From an uncultured Acidobacteriia bacterium (lineage in GTDB: Bacteria; Acidobacteriota; Terriglobia; Bryobacterales; Bryobacteraceae), in the NCBI GenBank assembly GCA_903923395.1, contig CAIXXM010000096.1:54276-118275 (forward strand): 64,000 nucleotides of DNA, written 5' to 3'. Below, one piece after another: positions 9,742 through 17,614 of the stretch (its first letter is position 1; every line of letters begins with the position of its first letter). Position numbers and translations under genes: made by a program. The notes beneath the pieces are model-generated. The model was not told the origin of the DNA and did not search any database. It saw only the letters and a program-made list of their open reading frames with translations.

Positions 9742-11013
9742 GTGATTCAACGTTTTTCAAAGGTGATTCTGGGATTCGTGGCAGCGGGCGTGCTCGCGGC
9801 AGGCGCAGTCGCTGCGCCCGCACCGGCACCTGCACCGCAGGCGAAACAGAAGGCAGTCAAAGACCAGGGTGAATACGACATCATCCAGCTCGCGCAGAAA
9901 GAGACTGACCCGCAGAAGAAGCTGGATGTTCTCAAGCAGTGGGAGCAGAAGTATCCTGACTCTGATTTCAAGAATGACCGCACGCTGGCTGTGCTGAATG
10001 CTTACAGCCAGATCATGGGCAAGGTTCTCACCACCCAGGCAACACCGGAAATCATGGACGCCAGCGTGAAGGCAGCCGGCGTGATTCTCGACGGGCTCGA
10101 CAAGTTTTTCTCCAATGACCTGAAGCCGGATGCACTCGATGCCGCCGCCTGGGCAAAGGCAAAGAAGGATACTGAAGTGCAGGCGCACTATGTGCTCGGG
10201 TATATCGCCTACCAGCGCAAGGCCGATCCCGATGCGGAAAAAGAATTCAAGACGGTGCTGATGATGTCGCCGAAGTTCTCCGGCCTGGTTTCTTACTGGT
10301 ACGGCACGGTCATCATTCGCCAGAAGGACAAGGCGCGCATCCCTGAAGCACTGTGGCACTTCGCCCGTTCGGTTGTTGTAGATGGCCCCACGGCGCTCGA
10401 TCCCCAGACCAAGACGGCCGCGGAAGGTTACCTGAAGCGCCAGTATGACGGCTATCACGGCAGCACGGAAGGCCTGGATGAACTGAAGGCCAAGGCGATG
10501 AACGATCCTCTGCCCCCCGCCGGCTTCACCATCAAGAGCATCATCGAAATCGAAGCCGAAGCGGAAAAGGACATCGCCAAGTTCCTCTCCGAACACCCCG
10601 ACATCAAGCTGTGGCGCCAGATCCGCGATGCGCTGAAAGCTGACGACGGCGCTGCATACTTCGAAAAACTGAAGGGCGCCCAGCTGCCTCCGGACACCCA
10701 GACGGACTTTAAGATGTTCAAGGCAAAGGTCGTTTCGCAGACCTCTCCCAAGGAACTCGTGATCTCTGTGGACAACAACCAGGGCAGCGATGCAGTCATC
10801 AAGTTCGATGGACTGCTGTTGAAGCCGATCGACCCCGGAACGAAGTTTGAGTTCAAGGGTGTTGTGGATGCCTACACGAAGGACCCCTACACGCTGACAT
10901 TCGTTGTGTCAGAGAAAGAGGAAGTCGCCGGCATCGGTCCTGAAATGTGGGATACCGCCAAGAAAGCTGCTCCGAAGAAGCCTGCTGTGAAGAAGGCCGC
11001 TCCGAAGAAGTAG
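9742..11013 (+). CDS. Exported TPR-like protein with Lys/Ala-rich tail
   Basis: 423 residues from the GTG at 9742, chosen because GGGGAGGAA lies about 6 bases upstream and a signal peptide follows (residues 1-25, ending AVAA). After a Pro/Ala linker, residues about 45-240 have helical, tetratricopeptide-like spacing (EYDIIQLAQKETDPQKKLDVLKQWEQKYPDS, later AHYVLGYIAYQRKADPDAEKEFKTVL). The last 20 residues alternate KKAAPKKPAVKKAAPKK, a basic tail that could touch nucleic acid, LPS or peptidoglycan. I do not recognise a named family. It is probably a periplasmic scaffold protein. A strong terminator follows at 11047-11073. Confidence 0.75.
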   Translation: MIQRFSKVILGFVAAGVLAAGAVAAPAPAPAPQAKQKAVKDQGEYDIIQLAQKETDPQKKLDVLKQWEQKYPDSDFKNDRTLAVLNAYSQIMGKVLTTQATPEIMDASVKAAGVILDGLDKFFSNDLKPDALDAAAWAKAKKDTEVQAHYVLGYIAYQRKADPDAEKEFKTVLMMSPKFSGLVSYWYGTVIIRQKDKARIPEALWHFARSVVVDGPTALDPQTKTAAEGYLKRQYDGYHGSTEGLDELKAKAMNDPLPPAGFTIKSIIEIEAEAEKDIAKFLSEHPDIKLWRQIRDALKADDGAAYFEKLKGAQLPPDTQTDFKMFKAKVVSQTSPKELVISVDNNQGSDAVIKFDGLLLKPIDPGTKFEFKGVVDAYTKDPYTLTFVVSEKEEVAGIGPEMWDTAKKAAPKKPAVKKAAPKK

Positions 11014-11046
11014 CTTCCGGCGGCGTGCCGTCAAGTGGAAAAGCAG

Positions 11047-11073
11047 GGGCCACCCGCAGAGGGTGGCCCTTTT
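11047..11073 (+). terminator. Intrinsic terminator
   Basis: A perfect 9-bp stem GGGCCACCC/GGGTGGCCC (11047-11055, 11061-11069) with a 5-base loop, followed by TTTT. The A-run before it also gives a U-run on the minus strand. It ends the exported TPR-like gene. Confidence 0.88.
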
Positions 11074-11077
11074 GCAT

Positions 11078-11245
11078 TCAGGCCAGCAAACTGATGATCA
11101 CCCGGTCCACCACCGGCAGATCACCGCGCGGTGCCTCAATGGCATGCAAAACCTTCTGGAAACGGTGGGAGCTTTCAATGCGCTGGTCCGCCCGAACCAA
11201 CAAGGCGAAAACCGCCAGCCAAATTGCATACTTCCATCGCTTCAT
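11078..11245 (-). CDS. Possible 55-residue signal-peptide-bearing small protein
   Basis: The minus strand holds an ATG frame of 55 residues starting MKRWKYAIWLAVFALLVRA, which looks like a signal peptide or single membrane anchor with cleavage near residue 19. The remainder is a short polar segment (DQRIESSHRFQKVLHAIE and PRGDLPVVDRVIISLLA). The stop is 5 bases from the bidirectional hairpin at 11047-11073, which would terminate it. Ribosome site upstream is weak. No family recognised. It is supported by the signal-peptide-like N-terminus and position only, so it may be spurious. Confidence 0.35.
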   Translation of the reverse strand: MKRWKYAIWLAVFALLVRADQRIESSHRFQKVLHAIEAPRGDLPVVDRVIISLLA

Positions 11246-11318
11246 AACTCTAGATACGGACCAGAACGCGCCCCGTTAGCGTCTGTTTTGTATTCGTTGG
11301 TAAAATTGGAGTAAGTTC

Positions 11319-11639
11319 ATGCCTCTGTACGAATATCGTTGTCATTCCTGCGGTAAGACCATTGAAGTCATCCAGAAGTTTTCCGATGAACCTTTGAAGG
11401 TGCACGCTGATTGTGGCGGCGACCTGGAGAAATTGATCTCCCGCTCCGCGCTGCAATTCAAGGGCACCGGCTGGTATGTCACGGACTACGCCAAGTCAGG
11501 CAGTTCGCCATCCACCACGGCGGCGTCATCGGAATCGAAGAGCTCGGAAAGCAGACCGGCTGAGTCGAAGAGTGCTGACTCTTCCTCTGCCCCGGCGGCG
11601 GCTCCCGCACCGGCTTCCAGTTCCTCCGACTCAAAATAG
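11319..11639 (+). CDS. FmdB-family zinc ribbon protein
   Basis: 106 residues. The N-terminus MPLYEYRCHSCGKTIEVIQ is the FmdB/CxxC_CXXC_SSSS regulatory-protein signature, a small zinc ribbon of uncertain role (first linked to formamidase/amidase regulation). The first zinc knuckle is C8-x-x-C11. In the second knuckle the usual first cysteine is replaced by histidine (H29-A-D-C32), so zinc would be held by three Cys and one His. The GGDLEKLIS sequence and KGTGWYVTDYAK motif of the family follow. Residues 65-106 are a disordered Ser/Ala/Pro tail. A ribosome site (GGAGTAAG) lies about 5 bases before the ATG. Confidence 0.85.
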   Translation: MPLYEYRCHSCGKTIEVIQKFSDEPLKVHADCGGDLEKLISRSALQFKGTGWYVTDYAKSGSSPSTTAASSESKSSESRPAESKSADSSSAPAAAPAPASSSSDSK

Positions 11640-11688
11640 CCGGCGAAGCACTACAGAAAGCTCAACATCCTGCCGATAAACAGGCTGG

Positions 11689-12906
11689 ATGGACGTTTTC
11701 TTTGCCCGACAGGCAATCTTCGACCAAAGTCTATCCGTTTGGGGATATGAGCTGCTGTTCCGGTCCGGCGACACGCATCGCGCTGACCACGTGAACGGCT
11801 CCTTTGCGACCGCGCATGTGCTGGCCAATACGTTGCTCAGTTCCGGCGGCGGAGATCTCCTGAACGGAAAACCGGCCCTGGTCAACTTCGACGAGCGGTT
11901 GCTGCTGGACCGCGTAGGGATTGGTCTGCCCGCAGACAAGGTGGTGATTGAAATTCTCGAAACCGTGGCGGCCACCCCGGAGGTGCTCGCCGCGTGCAGG
12001 GAATACAAGAACCTCGGCTACCGTCTGGCGCTGGATGACTTTGTCTTTCAACCCGGCTTCGAACCGCTGATTGAACTGGCAGATATCATCAAGATCGACT
12101 TCCAGGCGACGTCTTTGCAGGAACAGGCCGCTGTCTTGAAGAAACTGAAGAGCAACGGCCGCCTGCTGCTGGCGGAAAAGGTGGAGACGCAGGAAGAATT
12201 TGAGTGGGGCCGGAAGTCAGGCTACAACCTGTTCCAGGGCTATTTCTTCGCCCGTCCGGTCATTGTGAAGAAGAACGCCATCCCCTCATCGCGGCTCAGC
12301 GCCATCGCGATTCTCAAGGAGTTACAGCAGGAAGATTTGGACTTCCTGGCGATGGAGAAGCACATCCGGCACGATGTTGGCCTGTCCTACCGGCTCTTGA
12401 GTTACGTGAATTCCGCAAAGTTCGCGACCGTTTCGCAGGGTTGCTCCATCACCTCCATCGGGCGCGCGCTGCTATTGCTTGGCGAGAGCGAACTCAGGCG
12501 CTGGATGACGATCATTGCGATGTCCAATCTTGGGCGGAACAAGCCGGATGAACTGGTCTCCCAGGCGTTGATCCGGGCCCGACTCATGGAGAGCCTGGCG
12601 AAGGAAATCGGGCGGCTTGACCCCAGTGAGGCATTTCTCGCGGGCATGTTCTCTCTACTCGACGCATTGCTTGACCGGCCGCTGCCGGATATCTTGCGGG
12701 AGATGCGGGTGGAACGGCTGCTCGCGATCTATGGGGAGGATGCCGTTGAGCCGATGGCAAAGGTGTTTCAACTCGTCCACAGCTATGAACGTGCGGACTG
12801 GCATCGCACGGATCCCCTGACCAGGGAGCTCTCGCTCGAACCTTCGCGCGTGGGAGATTTATACACGGAAGCGCTGGGTTGGGTTGCGCGTTCGCTGCGG
12901 GCCTGA
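11689..12906 (+). CDS. EAL-HDOD signalling protein (YuxH/CdgJ type)
   Basis: 405 residues. Residues 1-200 are an EAL-type domain beginning FFARQAIFDQSLSVWGYELLFR, the diagnostic start of the EAL-HDOD family. Residues about 200-400 are an HDOD domain (AIAILKELQQEDLDFLAMEKHIRHDVGLSYRLLSYVNSA). EAL domains hydrolyse cyclic di-GMP. Several acidic catalytic positions remain (E21 in ELLFR, the EILE and IKID motifs, QGYFFARP), but the DDFG loop reads DDFV, and members of this family often bind rather than cleave the nucleotide. Inferred role: a regulatory scaffold, for example for pili or motility. It follows fmdB by 49 bp. Confidence 0.88.
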   Translation: MDVFFARQAIFDQSLSVWGYELLFRSGDTHRADHVNGSFATAHVLANTLLSSGGGDLLNGKPALVNFDERLLLDRVGIGLPADKVVIEILETVAATPEVLAACREYKNLGYRLALDDFVFQPGFEPLIELADIIKIDFQATSLQEQAAVLKKLKSNGRLLLAEKVETQEEFEWGRKSGYNLFQGYFFARPVIVKKNAIPSSRLSAIAILKELQQEDLDFLAMEKHIRHDVGLSYRLLSYVNSAKFATVSQGCSITSIGRALLLLGESELRRWMTIIAMSNLGRNKPDELVSQALIRARLMESLAKEIGRLDPSEAFLAGMFSLLDALLDRPLPDILREMRVERLLAIYGEDAVEPMAKVFQLVHSYERADWHRTDPLTRELSLEPSRVGDLYTEALGWVARSLRA

Positions 12907-12938
12907 GAGAGGGTCGTGATAACTTGGACTTTCAGCAC

Positions 12939-13715
12939 ATGCCAAAAAACTTTACTGACCTTACAGGCCGCGTCGCTGTCGTCATTGGCGGCACTTCCGG
13001 TATCGGGCGGACACTTTCGCTCGGCTTTGCGGAAGCAGGTGCCATTGTCGTTCCCACCGGACGCCGCGAAGCGAACGTGCAGGAAGTCTGCGCGGAGATC
13101 GAAGCTCTTGGCGGACAAACGCTCGCCCACGCCACCGATGTCGGCGACCGCAAGTCGATCGACGCGCTGCGTGATGCGGTCCTCGCCAAGTTCGGACACA
13201 TCGACGTACTGTTGAACGCCGCGGGCCGCACGAAGCGCACGCCGACCAAGGATGTCTCCGAGGAAGAGTGGACGGGCATCATGGACACGAACCTCACGGG
13301 CATGCTCCGCTGCTGCCAGTCTTTCTATGAGCCGTTGAAGGCGAGTGGCAAGGGCCGGATCATCAACATTGCTTCACTCAGCTCCTATGTCGGCCTCTAC
13401 GAAGTTGCTGCCTACTGCGCCTCAAAGTCGGCCGTGCTGTCTTTGACCCGCAGCCTGGCGGTGGAGTGGTCCCGCGAAGGCATCAACGTCAACGCCATCG
13501 CACCCGGTGTGTTCCGCACGGACCTCAATGCGGCGCTGCTCGATGGCACGACGCGCGGCAAGGAATTCCTGACCCGTACTCCCATGGGCCGCTTCGGCAA
13601 GACGGAAGAACTCACGGGCGCAGCCGTACTGCTCGCCTCTGATGCGGCCAGCTTCATCACCGGCCAGTGCATCGCGGTGGACGGCGGCTTCCTCGCTTCG
13701 GGCGTCAACACTTAA
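12939..13715 (+). CDS. Short-chain dehydrogenase, gluconate 5-dehydrogenase-like
   Basis: 258 residues from the ATG at 12939. The nucleotide-binding motif GGTSGIG (17-23), the NAAG motif, and the catalytic Ser-Tyr-Lys set (SLSS... then YCASK, about residues 145-162) show a classical SDR. The overall pattern (NFTDLTGRVAVV near the start, IAPGVFRTDLN, C-terminal DGGF) resembles gluconate 5-dehydrogenase/IdnO-type enzymes that reduce keto-sugar acids with NAD(P)H in the cytosol. It is followed 5 bp later by a zinc alcohol dehydrogenase, an arrangement like the idnO/idnD pair of L-idonate catabolism. The exact substrate is inference. Confidence 0.85.
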   Translation: MPKNFTDLTGRVAVVIGGTSGIGRTLSLGFAEAGAIVVPTGRREANVQEVCAEIEALGGQTLAHATDVGDRKSIDALRDAVLAKFGHIDVLLNAAGRTKRTPTKDVSEEEWTGIMDTNLTGMLRCCQSFYEPLKASGKGRIINIASLSSYVGLYEVAAYCASKSAVLSLTRSLAVEWSREGINVNAIAPGVFRTDLNAALLDGTTRGKEFLTRTPMGRFGKTEELTGAAVLLASDAASFITGQCIAVDGGFLASGVNT

Positions 13716-13720
13716 GCATC

Positions 13721-14737
13721 ATGAGATCTCTGGTCATCGACGAACCCGGCAAGACGCATATTGCCGAAGTACCAGTGCCAACAGCAGGACCTGGCGAGGT
13801 TCTGCTGCGCACCCGCATTGTGGGCATGTGCGGTACGGATCTCAGCACGTTCCGCGGCAAGAACCCGCTGGTAACGTACCCGAGAACGCCGGGCCATGAG
13901 ATCGCAGCCACTATTGAAGCACTAGGGGAGGGTGTTCCCGGCCACTTTCAACCCGGCCAGAACGTCACGCTCTCCCCTTACACGAATTGCGGGCAGTGCT
14001 CTTCCTGCAAGCGGGGCCGTACGAATGCGTGCCAGTCCAACCAGACGCTCGGCGTGCAGCGCGAGGGTGCGATGGCAGAATTCTTCGTCGCCCCCTGGCA
14101 GAAGCTTTATATCGCGGAGGGTCTCAGCCTGCGCGAACTCTCCATCGTGGAGCCGCTCTCTGTTGGCTTTCATGCCGCAGCGCGCGGCAGGGTTGTGACA
14201 CATGACACCGTCGCGGTCATCGGCGCGGGTGTTGTGGGTTTGGGTGCGGTGGCCGCTTCGGCACACCGGGGCGCGAAGACGATCTCGATTGACCTCGATG
14301 ACCGCAAGCTTGCCGTGGCGCAGGCTGCTGGCGCTGCCCACGTGATCAACAGCTCCACACAGAACGTGCACGAGGAATTGCTCAAGCTCACCGGTGGACT
14401 TGGTCCGGATGTCATCATCGAGGCCGTTGGCACGCCGGCAACTTTCCGCATGGCCGTCGACGAAGTAGCATTCACCGGCCGCGTGGTCTACATCGGCTAT
14501 GCAAAGGAACCCGTCGCTTACGAAACACGCTTGTTCGTGATGAAGGAAATCGATATCCTCGGTTCCCGCAACGCGCTGGACGAGTTCGGAACGGTGATTG
14601 AAGCGCTGCAGGGTGGCCGGTTCCCGGTGGACGCCATCATCTCCAGTGTGGTGCCGCTCGACGAAGCGGGCGCTGCGCTGCAGGCGTGGAGCGACAATCC
14701 CGGCGCGTTCACGAAAGTCCAGATCTCGTTCGACTAA
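13721..14737 (+). CDS. Zinc-dependent medium-chain alcohol/sugar-acid dehydrogenase
   Basis: 338 residues from the ATG at 13721. Catalytic zinc ligands are C37 (MCGTD) and H59-E60 (PGHE). Structural zinc is held by C90, C93, C96 and C104, the full set. The Rossmann motif GAGVVGLGAV follows near residue 168. The closest functional groups are L-idonate/L-gulonate/L-galactonate 5-dehydrogenases and sorbitol dehydrogenases. With the SDR just upstream it likely interconverts sugar acids through a keto intermediate. Its stop is followed by two repeat elements (14745-14766 and 14840-14909) before the convergent gene. Confidence 0.85.
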   Translation: MRSLVIDEPGKTHIAEVPVPTAGPGEVLLRTRIVGMCGTDLSTFRGKNPLVTYPRTPGHEIAATIEALGEGVPGHFQPGQNVTLSPYTNCGQCSSCKRGRTNACQSNQTLGVQREGAMAEFFVAPWQKLYIAEGLSLRELSIVEPLSVGFHAAARGRVVTHDTVAVIGAGVVGLGAVAASAHRGAKTISIDLDDRKLAVAQAAGAAHVINSSTQNVHEELLKLTGGLGPDVIIEAVGTPATFRMAVDEVAFTGRVVYIGYAKEPVAYETRLFVMKEIDILGSRNALDEFGTVIEALQGGRFPVDAIISSVVPLDEAGAALQAWSDNPGAFTKVQISFD

Positions 14738-14744
14738 AGAAAAC

Positions 14745-14766
14745 GCCGCACAACGGACGCCTTCGG
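14745..14766. repeat. 22-nt dispersed repeat, copy 1
   Basis: This 22-base sequence (GCCGCACA, two variable bases, then GGACGCCTTCGG) matches 24814-24835 at 20 of 22 positions. Both copies lie just after a plus-strand stop codon, facing a convergent gene. It may be a REP-like extragenic element or part of a shared 3' structure. Confidence 0.45.
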
Positions 14767-14839
14767 ACTGCAAGCAAAGTGCGGTTTCTGATCCAGTTCG
14801 GGGCTGCGGCCCTCGCGCCTGTGCAGCTCCTAAGTATTC

Positions 14840-14909
14840 GCCGGCAAAACGGACCTCGGGGCGGCGGCGAATGCTTGTTTGTGATGAGGCCGCCCCGGCC
14901 TTTGCCGGC
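14840..14909. repeat. 70-bp palindromic dispersed repeat, copy A
   Basis: The element is bounded by a perfect 9-bp inverted repeat, GCCGGCAAA (14840-14848) and TTTGCCGGC (14901-14909), with an inner inverted pair GGGGCGGC/GCCGCCCC, so it can fold into a long hairpin. About 85% of its bases match 35916-35983. Its right edge meets the stop codon of the minus-strand membrane protein gene. It has no coding capacity. REP/BIME-like or MITE-like. Confidence 0.8.
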
Positions 14910-15853
14910 TAGCTAACCCTAAGGCTCGCAAGAGCGGCGAAGAATGCAGCCGGATCATCCGGGCGCAATCCAATACCGTCCGTTTTCCTTCGGAGTCCGG
15001 GCGCAATAGTGGCTTCAAGTGGCTCCGGGAAGGCGAACTGCACCGAAGGGACTTCCCCCTTGGGCAGCACACGGAACGATTCTCCACTCACTTGCTGCAG
15101 GGAATTAGCGGGTATAGTGAGCGTGTAGAGCAAACCGTAACGGACAACGATGCCATCCGCCGTGATCAACGCGGGCCGAAGATGGAAGGACCGTGCCATG
15201 CCAATCAGCCAGACCATGCCATAGATGCTGATTCCCGTGGCAATCCACGCCGCTGTGTGCGACCACAAGGACAGACCCATGTGCACTGGAACGATCTCGA
15301 AGACCGACGCCATTGCCACACAGCCGAAGAGTTCCGGCATGCTGGCCTGTTTGTAAAGAGTGAACGGCTTCGCGCCTTCCGGAATATCTGGCTTGTCACG
15401 CCAGGAGAATAACGCATAGTAGAGAACGCTCCATTCTCCGGCCAACAGGCGGGCTCCGGTGGACGAGGGCATGATCGCAGCCGCGGCGGCTTCCATCCGC
15501 GCGATGGGGTCCGAGATGTGCCGGGTACGCAAAAAATGCCACGCCACAAACCCCAGCAAGCTCAATTCGAGGCCGCCACCGATCCAAGCCTTGCCCGGAA
15601 TCGTCTCCGGCACCAGAACCGCCGCGCGCAAGACGCCGAGAAGCAGGACCGGCAGGAGTGTCCACACAGGGCGGGCGCTGCTGCGGATCACGAACAGGTA
15701 GTAGAGGAATGAGTTGGTGAGAGTGAGGTCCGCTGCAATGGCGGCATCGATGCGCGGGCTGTGCGCGGTGTGGTGCAGTACGTTCAGGCCGATATTGAGG
15801 ATGATCGCGGCGGCAGCGAAGCGAAGTTCAGGCCTCATTGCAGAGCGTGTCAT
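14909..15853 (-). CDS. Integral membrane protein, possible PH-like C-terminal domain
   Basis: 314 residues when started at the ATG at 15853 (MTRSAMRPELRF), which begins just before the first hydrophobic helix. The open frame runs further upstream, but that part overlaps the pilin-like gene and reads like noncoding sequence. There are about seven hydrophobic segments, including LLPVLLLGVLRAAVLV and SLLGFVAWHFL. The last 70 residues are soluble and beta-rich (GIVVRYGLLYTLTIPANSLQQV, later PLEATI), similar in style to bacterial PH (DUF304-like) domains. I cannot name the family. The nearby upstream pilin operon is on the same strand, 8 bp away, so co-transcription is possible. Confidence 0.65.
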   Translation of the reverse strand: MTRSAMRPELRFAAAAIILNIGLNVLHHTAHSPRIDAAIAADLTLTNSFLYYLFVIRSSARPVWTLLPVLLLGVLRAAVLVPETIPGKAWIGGGLELSLLGFVAWHFLRTRHISDPIARMEAAAAAIMPSSTGARLLAGEWSVLYYALFSWRDKPDIPEGAKPFTLYKQASMPELFGCVAMASVFEIVPVHMGLSLWSHTAAWIATGISIYGMVWLIGMARSFHLRPALITADGIVVRYGLLYTLTIPANSLQQVSGESFRVLPKGEVPSVQFAFPEPLEATIAPGLRRKTDGIGLRPDDPAAFFAALASLRVS

Positions 15854-15860
15854 TTCTCTA

Positions 15861-16265
15861 TTATCGCGGACGCAGCCCCCCAAACAGAGGATCTTCCCGC
15901 GATGCCAACCGAGGCGCGCAGCGCGCATGGATCGACCTTGTTTCGTCGGAGTAGAAGTTCCACCGCGCGCCATCGCTGGGCATGGCCCGCAGTTCGTAGC
16001 CCAAATTGGAGGGAAACAGCCAATAGCGGATACGATGGCGCTCTCCACGGGCGAGCTCAGGGTCAATGAGTCCGCCGAACTCGCGGAGAGTTCCTGCATA
16101 GCGGTGATGGGAAGAGTAAAACCGAGCCTGCGCGGTGTGGAGGTCCGCGATACCTTTCACTGCGATAAACCGGGCTCGATAGCTGTCAAGCCGTTCCATG
16201 GGAAGCACCAGCACCATCGCTGCTAACAGGATCAGACCCAGTGCCAGCGTGAACCACCAGCGCAT
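15861..16265 (-). CDS. Diverged pilin-like protein without prepilin signal
   Basis: 134 residues with one N-terminal hydrophobic helix (about residues 3-22). The soluble part parallels the neighbouring pilin segment by segment: IADLHTAQARFYSSHHRYAGTL against ISTLHTAQTQYYSQYGRYATTL, then L(A)RGE, a beta segment, NFYSDETRSIH against TFYSDQTMSIH, and DPLFGG against DPLVGD. The G-FxxxE prepilin peptidase site is absent. It therefore looks like a tandem duplicate that lost type IV pilin processing and is held by an uncleaved anchor. It starts 6 bp after the pilin stop, so it is in the same operon. Function unknown; perhaps a minor pilus-associated protein. Confidence 0.75.
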   Translation of the reverse strand: MRWWFTLALGLILLAAMVLVLPMERLDSYRARFIAVKGIADLHTAQARFYSSHHRYAGTLREFGGLIDPELARGERHRIRYWLFPSNLGYELRAMPSDGARWNFYSDETRSIHARCAPRLASREDPLFGGLRPR

Positions 16266-16271
16266 ACCCGC

Positions 16272-16784
16272 TTACTTCGATTGCTGTTGTGCCGCCGGAG
16301 CCGAATCACCCACCAGCGGATCCATCGCCGTCGCCGGTTCCTGTCCCGCGTGGTAGTGAATGCTCATCGTCTGATCCGAATAAAACGTCTTCGAACCACC
16401 CGTACCGAAAGACACTGGCTGCGCGCCGATCGTATAACCAGTCGGCGTAGGCGTCAGCACATACTTGAAACCACCCTTTTCGCCACTTGCCAGATCCTTG
16501 TCGATCAGATCCGCGGCCTGCGGCCCAGCCGAACCACTGGCAGGGGGACCAAGCTCCAGCAACGTGGTCGCATAGCGGCCATACTGCGAGTAATACTGCG
16601 TCTGTGCGGTATGCAGCGTGGAGATCGCCTTCTGCGCCGCCATTTCCTGTGCGAACTTGCGCGCGTTGGCCAGCTTCGGCACCGCCACCGCAAGAATGAT
16701 CAGGATGATCGCAATTACGATCAGGAGTTCGATCAACGAGAAACCACCCGAACGACGGGCGCGGCGCAAACGGTCTGCCAGCAT
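16272..16784 (-). CDS. Type IV pilin / type II pseudopilin (PilA/GspG-like)
   Basis: 170 residues. The leader MLADRLRRARRSGG ends at a prepilin peptidase site G-FSLIELL with Glu at mature position 5, followed by the hydrophobic helix LLIVIAIILIILAVAVP. That is the class III signal of type IV pilins and type II secretion pseudopilins. The body carries HTAQTQYYSQYGRY, a pattern often seen in GspG-like and acidobacterial pilins, and a Gln/Ser tail. It follows kdsA by 2 bp, an unusual partner. Subunits of this type assemble in the inner membrane into a pilus or pseudopilus. Confidence 0.88.
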   Translation of the reverse strand: MLADRLRRARRSGGFSLIELLIVIAIILIILAVAVPKLANARKFAQEMAAQKAISTLHTAQTQYYSQYGRYATTLLELGPPASGSAGPQAADLIDKDLASGEKGGFKYVLTPTPTGYTIGAQPVSFGTGGSKTFYSDQTMSIHYHAGQEPATAMDPLVGDSAPAAQQQSK

Positions 16785-16786
16785 AA

Positions 16787-17614
16787 TTATTCCTTCTCCA
16801 ATATGACGTCCGCGGTCGCCGCCGCGTGCAGGAGCTTCAAGCGGCGCAGGAAGCCAGGCAGCAAATCGAGCCGCAAGGCGTTCGGACCATCCGACAGAGC
16901 ATGTGCCGGGTCATCATGCACTTCCACAAAAATGCCGCTGACCCCGACCGCCACCGCGGCCGAAGCCAGGGGCTGAATAAACTGGGGCTGCCCTGCCGAA
17001 GCCCCGCCACCACCGCTGGGCAGCTGGACGCTGTGCGTCGCATCAAAAACCACGGGCCAGCCGGCATCGGCCATCACCTTCAAGCCGCGCATATCCACCA
17101 CCAGGTTGTTGTACCCGAAGCTGGAACCGCGCTCCGTCAGAACCACCTGGCGGTTTCCGGTGGAAGCCACCTTGTCCGCGGCATGCACAATGTCATGCGG
17201 AGCCACGAACTGCCCCTTCTTCACGTTGATGATCTTCCCGGTCCTGCCTGCTTCGAGCAGCAGATCCGTCTGCCGGCAAAGAAACGCGGGAATCTGCACG
17301 ATATCCACCACTTCCGCCGCCGGGCCCATCTGGGACGTCTCATGGACATCCGTCAGCACCGAATAGCCGCGCTGCCTGACGCCATCCAAAATGCGCAGCC
17401 CTTCCGTCAGACCCGGGCCGCGGAAGCCCTTCAGACTCGTGCGGTTGGCCTTGTCATACGAAGCCTTGAAGACATACGGAAAGCCTGCTTCCTTCGCAAT
17501 GGCAGAAATCGCATCCGCCATCTTGTGGACGTGCTCTTCGCTCTCAATCACGCACGGACCCGCGATCAGGACCAGCTGCGTTGGATCTGTGAAATCAGAA
17601 AACTTAATTGCCAT
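16787..17614 (-). CDS. kdsA: 3-deoxy-8-phosphooctulonate (KDO-8-P) synthase
   Basis: 275 residues, the usual length. It condenses arabinose-5-phosphate with phosphoenolpyruvate to KDO-8-phosphate for LPS inner core. Signatures seen: [12 protein letters not shown] near the N-terminus, [66 protein letters not shown] and DATHSVQ. The start overlaps the pyrG stop by 11 bp. Part of the packed kdsB-pyrG-kdsA unit. Confidence 0.97.
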   Translation of the reverse strand: MAIKFSDFTDPTQLVLIAGPCVIESEEHVHKMADAISAIAKEAGFPYVFKASYDKANRTSLKGFRGPGLTEGLRILDGVRQRGYSVLTDVHETSQMGPAAEVVDIVQIPAFLCRQTDLLLEAGRTGKIINVKKGQFVAPHDIVHAADKVASTGNRQVVLTERGSSFGYNNLVVDMRGLKVMADAGWPVVFDATHSVQLPSGGGGASAGQPQFIQPLASAAVAVGVSGIFVEVHDDPAHALSDGPNALRLDLLPGFLRRLKLLHAAATADVILEKE

